This document shows, piece after piece, positions 17,965 to 26,550 of a stretch of 64,000 nucleotides of DNA. How positions within the stretch are numbered: position 1 is the stretch's first letter; the number at the start of each line of letters is the position of its first letter. The notes below the pieces were generated by a model that worked only from the letters and a program-made list of their open reading frames with translations, had not been told where the DNA came from and did not search any database. Made by a program: the position numbers and the translations under genes. Source of the stretch: Fusobacterium ulcerans (GTDB taxonomy: Bacteria > Fusobacteriota > Fusobacteriia > Fusobacteriales > Fusobacteriaceae); contig NZ_CP028105.1 in assembly GCF_003019675.1 (NCBI RefSeq), forward strand, positions 1,442,282 to 1,506,281. Reading direction: 5' to 3'.

Positions 17965-18333
17965 TTGTTTAAGAAGGTAGATAGACAAGCTGTAAGAACA
18001 AGAAAGCATTTATCAATCAGAAATAAAATTTCTGGTACAGCTGATAGACCAAGACTTTCTGTATATAGATCAAACAACAATATCTTTGCTCAATTAATCG
18101 ACGATGTGAATGGAGTAACATTAGTTTCTGCATCTACAATAGATAAAGAATTAAAAGCAAATATTGCAAATGGTGGAAATGTTGAAGCTGCAAAAACTGT
18201 TGGTAAAGCACTTGCAGAAAGAGCAACAGGAAAAGGGATAACAGCTATAGTATTTGATAGATCTGGGTATAAATACACAGGAAGAATAGCCGCTCTTGCA
18301 GAAGCAGCTAGAGAAGCAGGATTAAGCTTCTAA
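17965..18333 (+). CDS. rplR: 50S ribosomal protein L18
   Basis: Binds 5S rRNA in the central protuberance. 122 residues from TTG 17965 after [32 protein letters not shown] and [20 protein letters not shown] blocks (ends [15 protein letters not shown]) identify it. Confidence 0.96.
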   Translation: MFKKVDRQAVRTRKHLSIRNKISGTADRPRLSVYRSNNNIFAQLIDDVNGVTLVSASTIDKELKANIANGGNVEAAKTVGKALAERATGKGITAIVFDRSGYKYTGRIAALAEAAREAGLSF

Positions 18334-18358
18334 ATCTTTAGAGAGAGGAGGATTTCAC

Positions 18359-18862
18359 TTGTCTAAGTTAGCAAATAGAGAAGAAAAACAATATCAAGAA
18401 AAATTATTGAAAATTTCAAGAGTTTCTAAGACAACTAAAGGAGGAAGAACAATATCTTTCTCAGTTTTAGCAGCAATTGGAGATGGAGAAGGAAAGATCG
18501 GATTAGGATTAGGGAAAGCAAATGGTGTACCTGATGCTATAAAGAAAGCTATCGCTTCTGCAAAAAAGAACATGGTAGAGGTTTCTTTAAAAGGAAAAAC
18601 TATTCCTCATGAAATCACTGGAAAATGGGGTGCAACAGCTTTATGGATGGCACCTGCATATGAAGGAACTGGAGTAATTGCTGGTTCAGCAGCAAGAGAA
18701 ATATTAGAACTTGTAGGAGTTCATGATATTTTAACAAAAATCAAAGGTTCTAGAAATAAGCACAACGTAGCAAGAGCTACTGTTGAAGCATTGAAAATGT
18801 TAAGATCAGCTGAGAAAATAGCTGCTCAAAGAGGAAAAGAAGTTAAAGATATCTTAAGCTAG
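18359..18862 (+). CDS. rpsE: 30S ribosomal protein S5
   Basis: Accuracy and mRNA-entry protein. 167 residues from TTG 18359 after GAGAGGAGGATT. Conserved GKANGVPDAIKKAI and the GSRNKHNVARAT block. 12 bases before rpmD. Confidence 0.97.
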   Translation: MSKLANREEKQYQEKLLKISRVSKTTKGGRTISFSVLAAIGDGEGKIGLGLGKANGVPDAIKKAIASAKKNMVEVSLKGKTIPHEITGKWGATALWMAPAYEGTGVIAGSAAREILELVGVHDILTKIKGSRNKHNVARATVEALKMLRSAEKIAAQRGKEVKDILS

Positions 18863-18874
18863 GAGGGAATTTAG

Positions 18875-19060
18875 ATGGTAAAGCTTAGAATAGAGCTTGT
18901 GAAAAGCATAATCGGAAGAAAGCCTAACCACATAGCAACTGTAAAGTCGCTAGGGCTTAAGAAGATGAACGATGTAGTGGAGCATGTAGAAACTCCTGAG
19001 TTAAAAGGAAAACTAGCTCAAGTTTCTTACTTACTTAAAGTAGAGGAGGTGCAAGCATAA
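18875..19060 (+). CDS. rpmD: 50S ribosomal protein L30
   Basis: Small 23S rRNA-binding protein absent from some lineages. 61 residues with [23 protein letters not shown] 18875 follows AGGAGGGAATT. One base separates it from rplO. Confidence 0.96.
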   Translation: MVKLRIELVKSIIGRKPNHIATVKSLGLKKMNDVVEHVETPELKGKLAQVSYLLKVEEVQA

Positions 19061-19061
19061 G

Positions 19062-19541
19062 ATGAAATTAAATGAATTAATGCCTTCTGTACCTAGAAAA
19101 GCAAGAAAAAGAGTTGGAAGAGGAGAATCTTCTGGATTAGGTAAAACATCTGGAAAAGGAAGTAACGGACAAAACTCGAGAGCGGGTGGAGGAGTTAAAA
19201 CTTACTTCGAAGGTGGACAAATGCCTATCTATAGAAGAGTTCCAAAAAGAGGTTTCTCAAATGCTATATTCAAGAAAGAATATGCTTTAATAAGCTTGGA
19301 TTTATTGAATAAATTTGAAGATGGAGCAGTAGTTACTCCTGAAGTTTTATTCGAAAGTGGATTAGTAAGAGACTTAAAAGATGGAATCAAAGTGCTAGGA
19401 AATGGATCACTTGATAAAAAAGTAACTGTTAAAGCTCATAAAGTTTCTGGATCAGCTAAGGTTGCTATTGAAGCAAAAGGTGGATCTGTAGAAATACTAG
19501 AAGTTAAAACATTTGCTGATGTTGCTGGAAACAACAAATAG
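19062..19541 (+). CDS. rplO: 50S ribosomal protein L15
   Basis: Late 23S rRNA-binding protein. 159 residues, slightly longer than E. coli L15. The glycine-rich N-terminus ([20 protein letters not shown]) is typical. Start ATG 19062 follows GAGGAGGTGC, which lies inside the end of rpmD. Confidence 0.97.
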   Translation: MKLNELMPSVPRKARKRVGRGESSGLGKTSGKGSNGQNSRAGGGVKTYFEGGQMPIYRRVPKRGFSNAIFKKEYALISLDLLNKFEDGAVVTPEVLFESGLVRDLKDGIKVLGNGSLDKKVTVKAHKVSGSAKVAIEAKGGSVEILEVKTFADVAGNNK

Positions 19542-19577
19542 TTTTATTGTTAGTTTGAGAAGCGAGGTGAAGTTGTT

Positions 19578-20858
19578 TTGACTTTGATGGAAAAATTTTA
19601 TGCAAAATTGAGTAGCATTAGGAGAATTCCTGAGCTAAGAGATAGAATTATCTTCACCTTGATAATGTTCTTAGTTGCTAGAGTTGGAACATATATTCCA
19701 GCTCCTGGCATAGATGTAGATAGACTTGCAACTATGACAGCACAAAGCGATATATTGGGATACATTAATATGTTTTCAGGTGGAGCTTTTAAAAGAGTTT
19801 CTATCTTTGCTCTAGGGATTGTTCCTTATATTAACGCTTCAATCGTTTTCAGCCTTTTGGCTGTAATCATTCCTAAAATTGAAGAAATTCAAAAAGATGG
19901 AGAAGCAGGAAGAAACAGAATCAATCAATGGACGAGATACTTGACAATAGCTATTGCTGTAGTTCAAGGTTTTGGAGTATGTATGTGGCTTCAGTCTGTA
20001 GGACTGGTTACTACACCAGGAACATTATTCTTCTTGACAACAGTAGTTACACTGACTGCTGGTACTGTTTTTCTTATGTGGATAGGAGAACAGATATCAA
20101 TAAAAGGAATTGGAAATGGGGTTTCATTACTTATCTTCTTGAATGTAATATCTGGAGGACCTTCTAGTGTTGTTCAGACTATACAAACAATGAAGGGAAG
20201 TAAATTCCTTATACCAGTACTTATCCTTATAGCAGGTGCAGCGATACTTACAGTAGCAGGGATAGTAATTTTCCAATTAGGACAAAGAAAAATACCTATT
20301 CACTATGTAGGAAAAGGATTTAGTGGAAAAGGAGGTATGGGTCAAAACTCATATATACCTTTAAAACTTAACAGTGCAGGAGTAATGCCTGTTATCTTTG
20401 CATCAGTAGTTATGATGATACCATCAGTAATTATAAATGCAATACCTTCACAATATACTTTTAAAACTACATTAGCAATGGTATTTAGCCAAAAGCATCC
20501 AGTATATATGATAGTATATGCTATAGTAATTATATTTTTCTCATTCTTTTATACTGCTATAGTTTTTGATCCTGAAAAGGTTGCAGATAACTTGAAACAG
20601 GGTGGAGGAACAATTCCAGGAATAAGACCTGGGAATGAAACAGTTGAGTATTTAGAAGGTGTTGTAACAAGGATAACTTGGGGTGGTGCTTTCTTCTTAG
20701 CGATTATATCTATACTTCCATATACAATTTTTACTACTTTCAATCTTCCAGTATTCTTTGGAGGAACAGGTATAATAATCGTAGTTGGAGTTGCTATAGA
20801 TACTGTTCAGCAAATCAATGCTCATCTTGTTATGAGAGAATACAAAGGGTTTATATAA
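19578..20858 (+). CDS. secY: Protein translocase subunit SecY
   Basis: Pore subunit of the SecYEG channel in the inner membrane, ten membrane helices in 426 residues. TTG 19578 is chosen because GAGGTGA lies 7-8 bases upstream; ATG 19587 is 16 bases from it. Conserved features: plug and lateral-gate region after GVVPYINAS-like GIVPYINAS, GEQISIKGIGNG in the cytoplasmic loop, and RPG in loop C5 (GIRPGNETVEYLEGV). Last gene of the spc cluster; a terminator follows, and adk does not follow directly. Confidence 0.97.
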   Translation: MTLMEKFYAKLSSIRRIPELRDRIIFTLIMFLVARVGTYIPAPGIDVDRLATMTAQSDILGYINMFSGGAFKRVSIFALGIVPYINASIVFSLLAVIIPKIEEIQKDGEAGRNRINQWTRYLTIAIAVVQGFGVCMWLQSVGLVTTPGTLFFLTTVVTLTAGTVFLMWIGEQISIKGIGNGVSLLIFLNVISGGPSSVVQTIQTMKGSKFLIPVLILIAGAAILTVAGIVIFQLGQRKIPIHYVGKGFSGKGGMGQNSYIPLKLNSAGVMPVIFASVVMMIPSVIINAIPSQYTFKTTLAMVFSQKHPVYMIVYAIVIIFFSFFYTAIVFDPEKVADNLKQGGGTIPGIRPGNETVEYLEGVVTRITWGGAFFLAIISILPYTIFTTFNLPVFFGGTGIIIVVGVAIDTVQQINAHLVMREYKGFI

Positions 20859-20872
20859 AGCTTTATATAAAT

Positions 20873-20906
20873 AAAGACACAACTTTAAAGGTTGTGCCTT
20901 TTTTTA
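20873..20906 (+). terminator. Terminator after secY
   Basis: CACAAC pairs with GTTGTG, with AAG/CTT outside a mismatch, followed by T7. It ends the S10-spc transcript before the accessory block. Confidence 0.85.
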
Positions 20907-20918
20907 TTTTTTGAATAT

Positions 20919-20947
20919 TTGACATAAAAGGAAATTTAAAATATAAT
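20919..20947 (+). promoter_or_regulatory. Consensus promoter of the small acidic protein gene
   Basis: Perfect TTGACA (20919-20924) and perfect TATAAT (20942-20947) with 17-base spacing. One of the best promoters in the window although it serves a 74-residue unknown protein. Confidence 0.85.
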
Positions 20948-20976
20948 AAAAAAAAGATATGTGAGTGGGGTTAGAA

Positions 20977-21201
20977 ATGGTAAAATTTACAAATAAAGAT
21001 AAAGAATTTATAAACGAGAATTTTGATGAGGCTTATGATATAATTAATATGTATGATGTAGAAGAAGTTCTGATAACTATTGCCAAATTTATAGCAGCTT
21101 ATTGTTATGATGATGAATATGAACTGACAGAACTAGGAGAGATAGCTCAGGAAGTTTATACAAGAATATATGAAAATAATAGAGAAATATTAGAAAAATA
21201 A
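20977..21201 (+). CDS. Small acidic protein, unknown function
   Basis: 74 residues from ATG 20977; the weak GAGTGGGG site lies six bases upstream. The protein is rich in Glu and Asp, mostly helical by composition, with no membrane segment, cysteine pair or known motif. It has its own consensus promoter and terminator, so it is a free-standing and probably well expressed gene. First gene of the block that splits the spc and alpha clusters. I do not recognise it. Confidence 0.7.
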   Translation: MVKFTNKDKEFINENFDEAYDIINMYDVEEVLITIAKFIAAYCYDDEYELTELGEIAQEVYTRIYENNREILEK

Positions 21202-21209
21202 CTTTTGAG

Positions 21210-21246
21210 ATAGAGAGTAACTGTATAAGTTGTTCTCTCTTTTTTA
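21210..21246 (+). terminator. Terminator after the small acidic protein
   Basis: AGAGAGTAACT pairs with AGTTGTTCTCTCT (one bulge), followed by T6. Confidence 0.8.
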
Positions 21247-21248
21247 TT

Positions 21249-21668
21249 GATAGTTATATTACAGGGTGGAATATTTATTTTGAAAAGGAAGGAAGATATA
21301 TAACAACTTGGAAGTATCTTTATATCATTCCTTTTGATATTAGAAATGACTACTTCGATTTAATTAATGTAAGATTTGAAAATGATAATATTGAAGTTTT
21401 AGGCAAGGAAAGAACTTTTGTGAAAGAAGAAAAGATACAATGTAATCCTAAAAAAGATATAGCAAGTATAATAATAGGAGATCCTAAAGGAAGAAGAAAA
21501 TTTATAATTGAAAAAATAGCTGGAGGTTGTGGAAAAAAAGATGACAGCAACCCTTTTGCTCTAGAGCAGGAGAGAGAATTTAATGAGTTTATAAAACTTT
21601 ATATCTTAATTTTAAATATTGGAATATTTGGGAGAAGACTCTTTTTCTATAATATAAAAAAGGAATAG
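21249..21668 (+). pseudogene. Remnant of an unknown gene, start missing
   Basis: One frame stays open for about 140 codons and reads as a plausible soluble protein (for example WKYLYIIPFDIRNDYFDLIN, then GDPKGRRKFIIEKIAGGCGKK), but no start codon with a ribosome site exists upstream and the frame begins directly at the T-run of the previous terminator. A GTG at 21420 would leave only 82 residues. I read it as a gene that lost its 5' part. Function unknown. Confidence 0.45.
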
Positions 21669-21741
21669 GAAATTATTTACGAAAAATTCTATAAAAGAAA
21701 ATGTAACTATGACACAAATAATATAGAAAATGGAGGTAGAT

Positions 21742-22743
21742 ATGAAAATCTTATTTTATGATACAAAATCTTATGATAAAGAGTTCTTTAATAGATATAA
21801 TAAAGATTATGGATTTGATATAAAATATCTGGCAGGGAAACTTACAGAGGAAAGTGCTGATTTGGCAAAAGGATATGATGTTGTATCGATTTTTGTAAAT
21901 GATACGGTTGATAAGAAAGTAGTAGATATTCTTGTAGAATGTGGAGTAAAACTGATAGCTATGAGATGTGCAGGATACAATAATGTATCTTTGAAGGATA
22001 TAGATGGAAGAATAAAAATAGTGAGAGTTCCAGCTTATTCTCCATATTCCATTGCTGAATATACTATGGGAATGATAATGACATTAAACAGAAAAATACA
22101 TAAAGCGTATATTCGTACTAGAGAGGGGAATTTTTCTATAACAGGGCTTATGGGATATGATCTGCATGAAAAGACAGCAGGAATAATAGGAGCTGGAAAA
22201 ATTGCACAGATATTAATTAAGATATTGAAGGGATTTGGAATGAGAGTTATAGCATATGATCCATATCCAGATTATGAAAAGGCAAAAGAATTAGGATTTG
22301 AATTTACTGATTTAGATACTCTATATGAAGAATCAGATATAATATCATTAAATTGTCCTCTAACTAAGGAAACTAGATATATGATTAACAGAAACTCTAT
22401 GAATAAGATGAAAGATGGAGTTATGATAGTAAATACTGGAAGGGGAATGCTAATTGATACAGTGGATTTGATAGAAGCTTTAAAAGATAAAAAGATAGGA
22501 GCAGCAGCATTAGATGTGTATGAAGAAGAGGCAGATTACTTCTTTGAAGATCATTCAAATATGGTGATAGAAGATGATATTCTTGGAAGACTTCTTTCAT
22601 TTAATAATGTACTTGTAACATCACACCAAGCATTCTTTACAAAAGAAGCTGTAGAAGAGATAACTAGAGTAACTATGGAAAATATAAAAAGATTTCAAGA
22701 TGGAAAACCTTTAGAAAATGAAGTAAATTATATAGGAAAATAA
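21742..22743 (+). CDS. ldhA: D-lactate dehydrogenase (fermentative)
   Basis: NADH-dependent reduction of pyruvate to D-lactate, regenerating NAD in fermentation. 333 residues, family length. ATG 21742 follows TGGAGGTAGAT; ATG 21730 overlaps that site. Catalytic residues of D-2-hydroxyacid dehydrogenases are present: Arg 234 (NTGRGMLID), Glu 263 (YEEEADYFFED) and His 295 (TSHQAFFT). The nucleotide-binding loop is GAGKIA (about 150-155) with Asp 173 downstream. YEEEADYFFEDHS is typical of D-LDH rather than of hydroxyisocaproate or glycerate enzymes. Monocistronic, with a strong terminator. Confidence 0.9.
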   Translation: MKILFYDTKSYDKEFFNRYNKDYGFDIKYLAGKLTEESADLAKGYDVVSIFVNDTVDKKVVDILVECGVKLIAMRCAGYNNVSLKDIDGRIKIVRVPAYSPYSIAEYTMGMIMTLNRKIHKAYIRTREGNFSITGLMGYDLHEKTAGIIGAGKIAQILIKILKGFGMRVIAYDPYPDYEKAKELGFEFTDLDTLYEESDIISLNCPLTKETRYMINRNSMNKMKDGVMIVNTGRGMLIDTVDLIEALKDKKIGAAALDVYEEEADYFFEDHSNMVIEDDILGRLLSFNNVLVTSHQAFFTKEAVEEITRVTMENIKRFQDGKPLENEVNYIGK

Positions 22744-22757
22744 AATAAAGCTCTATG

Positions 22758-22802
22758 AAGCTTCAGAATTATTTCAATAAAATAAATTCTGAAGCTTTTT
22801 TG
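22758..22802 (+). terminator. Terminator of ldhA, probably bidirectional
   Basis: AAGCTTCAGAATT (22758-22770) pairs perfectly with AATTCTGAAGCTT (22785-22797), then T6. The convergent minus-strand pseudogene ends at 22815, so the hairpin may serve both. Confidence 0.9.
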
Positions 22803-22814
22803 TATAAAACAGTT

Positions 22815-23321
22815 TTATTTAAATTTTTTGTATATTTTTTTGTCATTATATTTCATAAATAATTCTCTGAATTCTGTTATTTCATTTATATCATTAAAGG
22901 CTCTCTTAGGAATCAAAGTATACATCTCTTTTGAATGAATTATATAGAAAAAATTTTCATTTTCCCATAATGCTTCATAAAAATTCCATTCTAATTCAGA
23001 GCTTATATCATCAGTTTTGAATAGTATTTTATTATCAATAAATTCAAGATGATACTGCTACTTAAATTTATCTATTCTATCATAAAACATTCCAGGTTGG
23101 AAAATATATAGTATTATAAGAATAGCAGAAATTATAAATAAAAGTATTGTAAGAACAATTGTTAGTGTAGAAAAGCCATTATTCATAAAAAAGTATAAAG
23201 TTAAAAGTATTAAAAATACAATTAATGCCAAGTCTAATTTTTTTATTGTCTTATTCAAAAAAAGATAGTTTCTTCGAGATTTCACATATTCATCTCTAGT
23301 ATATTTGAAGTTAAGTATCAT
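22815..23321 (-). pseudogene. YcxB-like membrane protein gene with an in-frame TAG
   Basis: Reading the minus strand from ATG 23321 (good site AAAAGGGGAGATTT) gives 87 codons, a TAG at 23060-23058, then 80 more codons in the same frame to TAA at 22815. The N-terminal part has two membrane helices; the C-terminal part has the W and IPKRAF pattern of the YcxB-like family, a PH-like membrane domain of unknown role. The full length of about 168 fits that family. A single point change (AAG TAG CAG context) therefore splits one gene. Suppression of the amber codon is possible but nothing shows it. Confidence 0.7.
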
Positions 23322-23406
23322 AAATCTCCCCTTTTATATAATATAATTATATGCTATCATATTATGAAAAATATGTATATGAATAATAATAAAAAATAAG
23401 ATTGGT

Positions 23407-23435
23407 TGAATTTACAAGAGAACTGCTATATAATT
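23407..23435 (+). promoter_or_regulatory. Promoter of the PH-like membrane protein gene
   Basis: TTGAAT at 23407-23412 and TATAAT at 23430-23435 with 17-base spacing, 23 bases before ATG 23459. Confidence 0.65.
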
Positions 23436-23458
23436 AAAAAAAAGTAAAAGGGGAGATT

Positions 23459-23938
23459 ATGGAAAATAAGAAAGAAATAAGAAGCTGTATAAATAGATTT
23501 GGATTTTTCTGGACAATGTGTTTGGGGACATGTCCATTTATACTTTTAATTTTTGGAATAAAAAGCAGAATCTGGGAAGCAGGAATTTCCATAGTGACTA
23601 AAGTTTTATTTGTAGTACTGGTAATATGGTGGATGGTCCCATTAATAAAATATTTAGAAAAATATCAGCAAATAACAATAGATGAGGAAAGTATAGAATC
23701 TGATAGAGTATTTAAAAGAAAGAAAACTACTATAAGAAAAGATAGAATATCTTCTGTAACTATTGGAAGTCTCACTATGGGAAAGAAAGTTTATAATGTA
23801 TTTACAATAAAAAGCAAGGATGGTGAAGAAATAGTACTGTCTGGATTTGAAATTAAAAACATTGGAGAATTAGCAAGAGCTATTGGTAAAAAACTGCCAT
23901 TATCAAAAATAGAAAAAGCTGAAAGAGATATAATGTAA
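23459..23938 (+). CDS. Membrane protein with PH-like C-terminal domain
   Basis: 159 residues with two membrane helices (about 17-35 and 42-60) followed by a beta-rich cytoplasmic part: ITIDEESIESDRVF, then basic KRKKTTIRKDRISSV, then VFTIKSKDGEEIVLSGF. This layout is that of bacterial PH (YdbT/YcxB-type) domain proteins. ATG 23459 follows AAAAGGGGAGATT, the same ribosome site sequence used by the divergent YcxB-like pseudogene, suggesting a related pair. Function unknown. Confidence 0.65.
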   Translation: MENKKEIRSCINRFGFFWTMCLGTCPFILLIFGIKSRIWEAGISIVTKVLFVVLVIWWMVPLIKYLEKYQQITIDEESIESDRVFKRKKTTIRKDRISSVTIGSLTMGKKVYNVFTIKSKDGEEIVLSGFEIKNIGELARAIGKKLPLSKIEKAERDIM

Positions 23939-24013
23939 AAATAGTGAACAGACAAAAATAGAATATTTTTAATATACCATACAAAGAAAATGAAGTATCT
24001 GTTTTATAAAATA

Positions 24014-24042
24014 GTGCATTTTTTGCTTAATTATTGTATAAT
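24014..24042 (+). promoter_or_regulatory. Probable promoter of the adk-rplQ cluster
   Basis: TATAAT at 24037-24042, 40 bases before the adk start. The -35 at 17 bases is GTGCAT, a poor match. Confidence 0.5.
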
Positions 24043-24081
24043 AGTAAGGTAATGAAAAAATATTTTAAGGAGATGTTGTAT

Positions 24082-24723
24082 ATGAATATTATGTTATTTG
24101 GAGCACCAGGTGCAGGAAAAGGAACACAGGCTAAGTTCCTTATTGAAAAATATGGAATCCCTCAAATTTCTACTGGAGATATCTTGAGAGCGGCTATAAA
24201 AGAAGGAACTGCTATGGGACTTGAAGCAAAAAAATTCATGGATGATGGGAAACTAGTTCCAGATTCTACAATCATTGGTATTATTAAAGACAGATTATCA
24301 GAAGATGACTGTAAAAAAGGATTTATACTTGATGGATTCCCAAGAACTCTAGCTCAAGCTGAAGCTTTGGAAGTTTTAATGAAAGAAATGAATATAAAAT
24401 TAGATAAAGTTATTTCTTTAAATGTACCAGATGAGCTTATACTTGGAAGAATTGTTGGAAGAAAAGTATGTCCAGTATGTGGAGCTTCATTCCATGTTGA
24501 ATTCAATCCGCCAAAAGTAGAAGGAAAATGTGATCTTTGCGGTGCAGATTTAATTACAAGAAAAGATGATAATGCAGAAACTGTAACAAAAAGATTGACT
24601 GAATATCACTCTCAAACAGCTCCATTATTTGACTTCTATCAATCAAGAGGAGTGCTTGTTGATATAGATGGAACTAAAAAAATGGAAGATATAACAAAAG
24701 AGATATTTGATATTCTAGGATAG
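24082..24723 (+). CDS. adk: Adenylate kinase
   Basis: Interconverts ATP + AMP and two ADP. 213 residues. ATG 24082 follows TTAAGGAGATGTTGTAT; upstream in-frame ATGs overlap or precede that site. P-loop GAPGAGKGT (7-15), DGFPRT in the nucleotide-binding core, and a LID with four cysteines (CPVCG and CDLCG, about residues 130-155), so it is the zinc-binding form common in Gram-positive bacteria. First gene of the second part of the split ribosomal cluster. Confidence 0.97.
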   Translation: MNIMLFGAPGAGKGTQAKFLIEKYGIPQISTGDILRAAIKEGTAMGLEAKKFMDDGKLVPDSTIIGIIKDRLSEDDCKKGFILDGFPRTLAQAEALEVLMKEMNIKLDKVISLNVPDELILGRIVGRKVCPVCGASFHVEFNPPKVEGKCDLCGADLITRKDDNAETVTKRLTEYHSQTAPLFDFYQSRGVLVDIDGTKKMEDITKEIFDILG

Positions 24724-24753
24724 TGTTTATTTTATTTTAGAAAGGAAGTTGAG

Positions 24754-25518
24754 ATGTCACTTATAAAAAGTTTAGATGATATAGAGCAGATAAAAAAATC
24801 TAATCAGATCATAGCAAGACTGTATAGAGATGTTCTGCCAAAATATATCAAAGCAGGTATATCTACTAGAGAAATAAATGAAATAGTAGAAGATTACATA
24901 AGATCGCAAGGAGCCAGACCTGCATGTATTGGAGTAGAAGGGTTATATACTCCATTTCCAGCAGGGACTTGTATCTCTGTCAATGAAGAGGTTGTTCATG
25001 GAATACCGGGAGATAGAATTCTTCAAGAAGGAGATATAGTAAGCATAGACACAGTTACCGAACTAAATGGATTTTATGGAGATTCAGCAATAACATTTCC
25101 AGTAGGAGAAATAGATGAAGAGTCTAAAAAACTTTTGGAAATTACAGAAAAATCAAGAGAAATTGGGATCGAAATGGCTGTAGCTGGTAATAGAATAGGA
25201 GATATCGGACATGCTGTTCAGAGTTATGTGGAGAAAAATGGATTCACAGTGGTGAAGGATTTTGCTGGACATGGAGTAGGACATGCTATGCACGAAGATC
25301 CAATAGTGGCTAACTTTGGAAGAAAAGGTAGAGGAATCAAAATTGAGAATGGAATGGTTCTTGCAATAGAGCCAATGGTTAATGTGGGTACATACAAAAT
25401 CAATGTAAAAGAGGATGGATGGACAATAGTAACTAAAGATGGAAAAAGGTCTGCGCATTTCGAACACTCAGTAGCAATCGTTGATGGAAAACCGATTATA
25501 TTAAGCGAGCTGGATTAA
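24754..25518 (+). CDS. map: Methionine aminopeptidase, type I
   Basis: Removes the N-terminal methionine from new proteins. 254 residues. The five metal ligands of the family are present: two Asp (in SIDTVTELNGFYGDS), His (HGVGHAMHEDP), Glu (AIEPM) and Glu (HFEHSVAI). ATG 24754 follows AAAGGAAGTTGAG. The position between adk and infA is the classical one. 80 bases separate it from infA, which has its own -10 box. Confidence 0.96.
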   Translation: MSLIKSLDDIEQIKKSNQIIARLYRDVLPKYIKAGISTREINEIVEDYIRSQGARPACIGVEGLYTPFPAGTCISVNEEVVHGIPGDRILQEGDIVSIDTVTELNGFYGDSAITFPVGEIDEESKKLLEITEKSREIGIEMAVAGNRIGDIGHAVQSYVEKNGFTVVKDFAGHGVGHAMHEDPIVANFGRKGRGIKIENGMVLAIEPMVNVGTYKINVKEDGWTIVTKDGKRSAHFEHSVAIVDGKPIILSELD

Positions 25519-25539
25519 GAAAAAAAGCTAAGAAAATAC

Positions 25540-25568
25540 TAGACTTTTTATATTTTTAGTGATATAAT
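25540..25568 (+). promoter_or_regulatory. Probable internal promoter before infA
   Basis: TAGACT at 25540-25545 and TATAAT at 25563-25568 with 17-base spacing, 31 bases before the infA start. Confidence 0.5.
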
Positions 25569-25598
25569 AATTTGAAGTTCTGTTCGATAGGAGGAATT

Positions 25599-25820
25599 AT
25601 GTCGAAAAAAGATGTTATCGAATTAGAAGGTACTATTTTAGAGGCCCTTCCAAATGCAATGTTTAAAGTTGAATTAGAAAATGGGCATACTATTTTAGGC
25701 CACATTTCTGGTAAGATGAGAATGAACTATATCAAAATTTTACCTGGAGATGGAGTAACTGTACAAATCTCTCCTTATGACTTGTCTAGGGGTAGAATCG
25801 TATACAGGAAAAAAAATTAA
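25599..25820 (+). CDS. infA: Translation initiation factor IF-1
   Basis: OB-fold protein that blocks the A site during initiation. 73 residues, family length. ATG 25599 follows ATAGGAGGAATT; an upstream TTG (25572) adds nine unrelated residues. [22 protein letters not shown] is the signature (core [13 protein letters not shown]). Confidence 0.97.
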   Translation: MSKKDVIELEGTILEALPNAMFKVELENGHTILGHISGKMRMNYIKILPGDGVTVQISPYDLSRGRIVYRKKN

Positions 25821-25844
25821 TTAATCACGAAAGGAGGCAGATTA

Positions 25845-25958
25845 ATGAAAGTAAGAGTATCAGTTAAACCTATTTGTGACAAGTGCAAAGTTATCAAAAG
25901 ACATGGAAAAGTAAGAGTGATTTGTGACAATCCTAAACACAAACAAGTTCAAGGGTAA
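25845..25958 (+). CDS. rpmJ: 50S ribosomal protein L36
   Basis: 37-residue zinc protein of the large subunit. ATG 25845 follows AAAGGAGGCAG. It reads [15 protein letters not shown] and ends HKQVQG. The metal ligands C11, C14, C27 and H32 are all present, so it is the zinc-binding form, unlike S14 of the same organism. 24 bases after infA. Confidence 0.96.
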   Translation: MKVRVSVKPICDKCKVIKRHGKVRVICDNPKHKQVQG

Positions 25959-25988
25959 TTTTGTAAAAAGAAGAGTTTGTTTAAAAAA

Positions 25989-26062
25989 AGTACTGATAAT
26001 GGAGTGCTGTAAAGATATGGTGAGCTGTAGAGCCATCCCCAAAATAGGAATTGGGACATATC
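25989..26062 (+). promoter_or_regulatory. Candidate ribosomal protein leader RNA before rpsM
   Basis: Folds well by eye. Hairpin 1: AGTACT (25989-25994) with AGTGCT (26003-26008). Then a long-range helix GATATG (26014-26019) with CATATC (26057-26062), enclosing two hairpins: GCT/AGC around a GTAG loop (26024-26033) and CCCAA/TTGGG (26038-26042, 26051-26055). It fills the middle of a 172-base gap between rpmJ and rpsM, normally a short gap. Downstream genes encode S13, S11, S4, alpha and L17; S4 is the known repressor in E. coli. Ligand here is inference. Confidence 0.55.
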
Positions 26063-26130
26063 GAGGAAAGTATTTAGTTGGTTAATATACCAGCAAAATA
26101 TATAAATTTTCGAAAGAGGAGGAAATAATT

Positions 26131-26487
26131 TTGGCTAGAATAGCAGGAGTAGATATCCCAAGAAATAAGAGAGTTGAGATAGCTCTAACTTACATTTATG
26201 GAATTGGAAAACCAACTTCACAAAGAGTATTGACTGAAGCTGGAGTTAACTTTGACACAAGAGTTAAAGATTTAACTGAAGAAGAAGTAAATAAGATCAG
26301 AGCCATTGTAGAAACTGTTAAGGTAGAGGGAGATCTTAGAAAAGACGTAAGACTTTCTATTAAAAGACTTATGGATATCAAATGTTACAGAGGATTAAGA
26401 CACAAAATGAATCTACCTGTAAGAGGACAAAGTTCAAAAACTAATGCAAGAACTGTTAAAGGTCCTAAAAAACCAATCAAAAGATAA
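26131..26487 (+). CDS. rpsM: 30S ribosomal protein S13
   Basis: Head protein at the subunit interface. 118 residues from TTG 26131 after [38 protein letters not shown]-type start ([17 protein letters not shown]) and the C-terminal [16 protein letters not shown] 172-base folded leader precedes it. Confidence 0.97.
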   Translation: MARIAGVDIPRNKRVEIALTYIYGIGKPTSQRVLTEAGVNFDTRVKDLTEEEVNKIRAIVETVKVEGDLRKDVRLSIKRLMDIKCYRGLRHKMNLPVRGQSSKTNARTVKGPKKPIKR

Positions 26488-26550
26488 TTAGAGCATTTTA
26501 GAAAATTATAGATTAAGTTTATAATTTATTAGCAAGGGAGGTAGCTTAAG

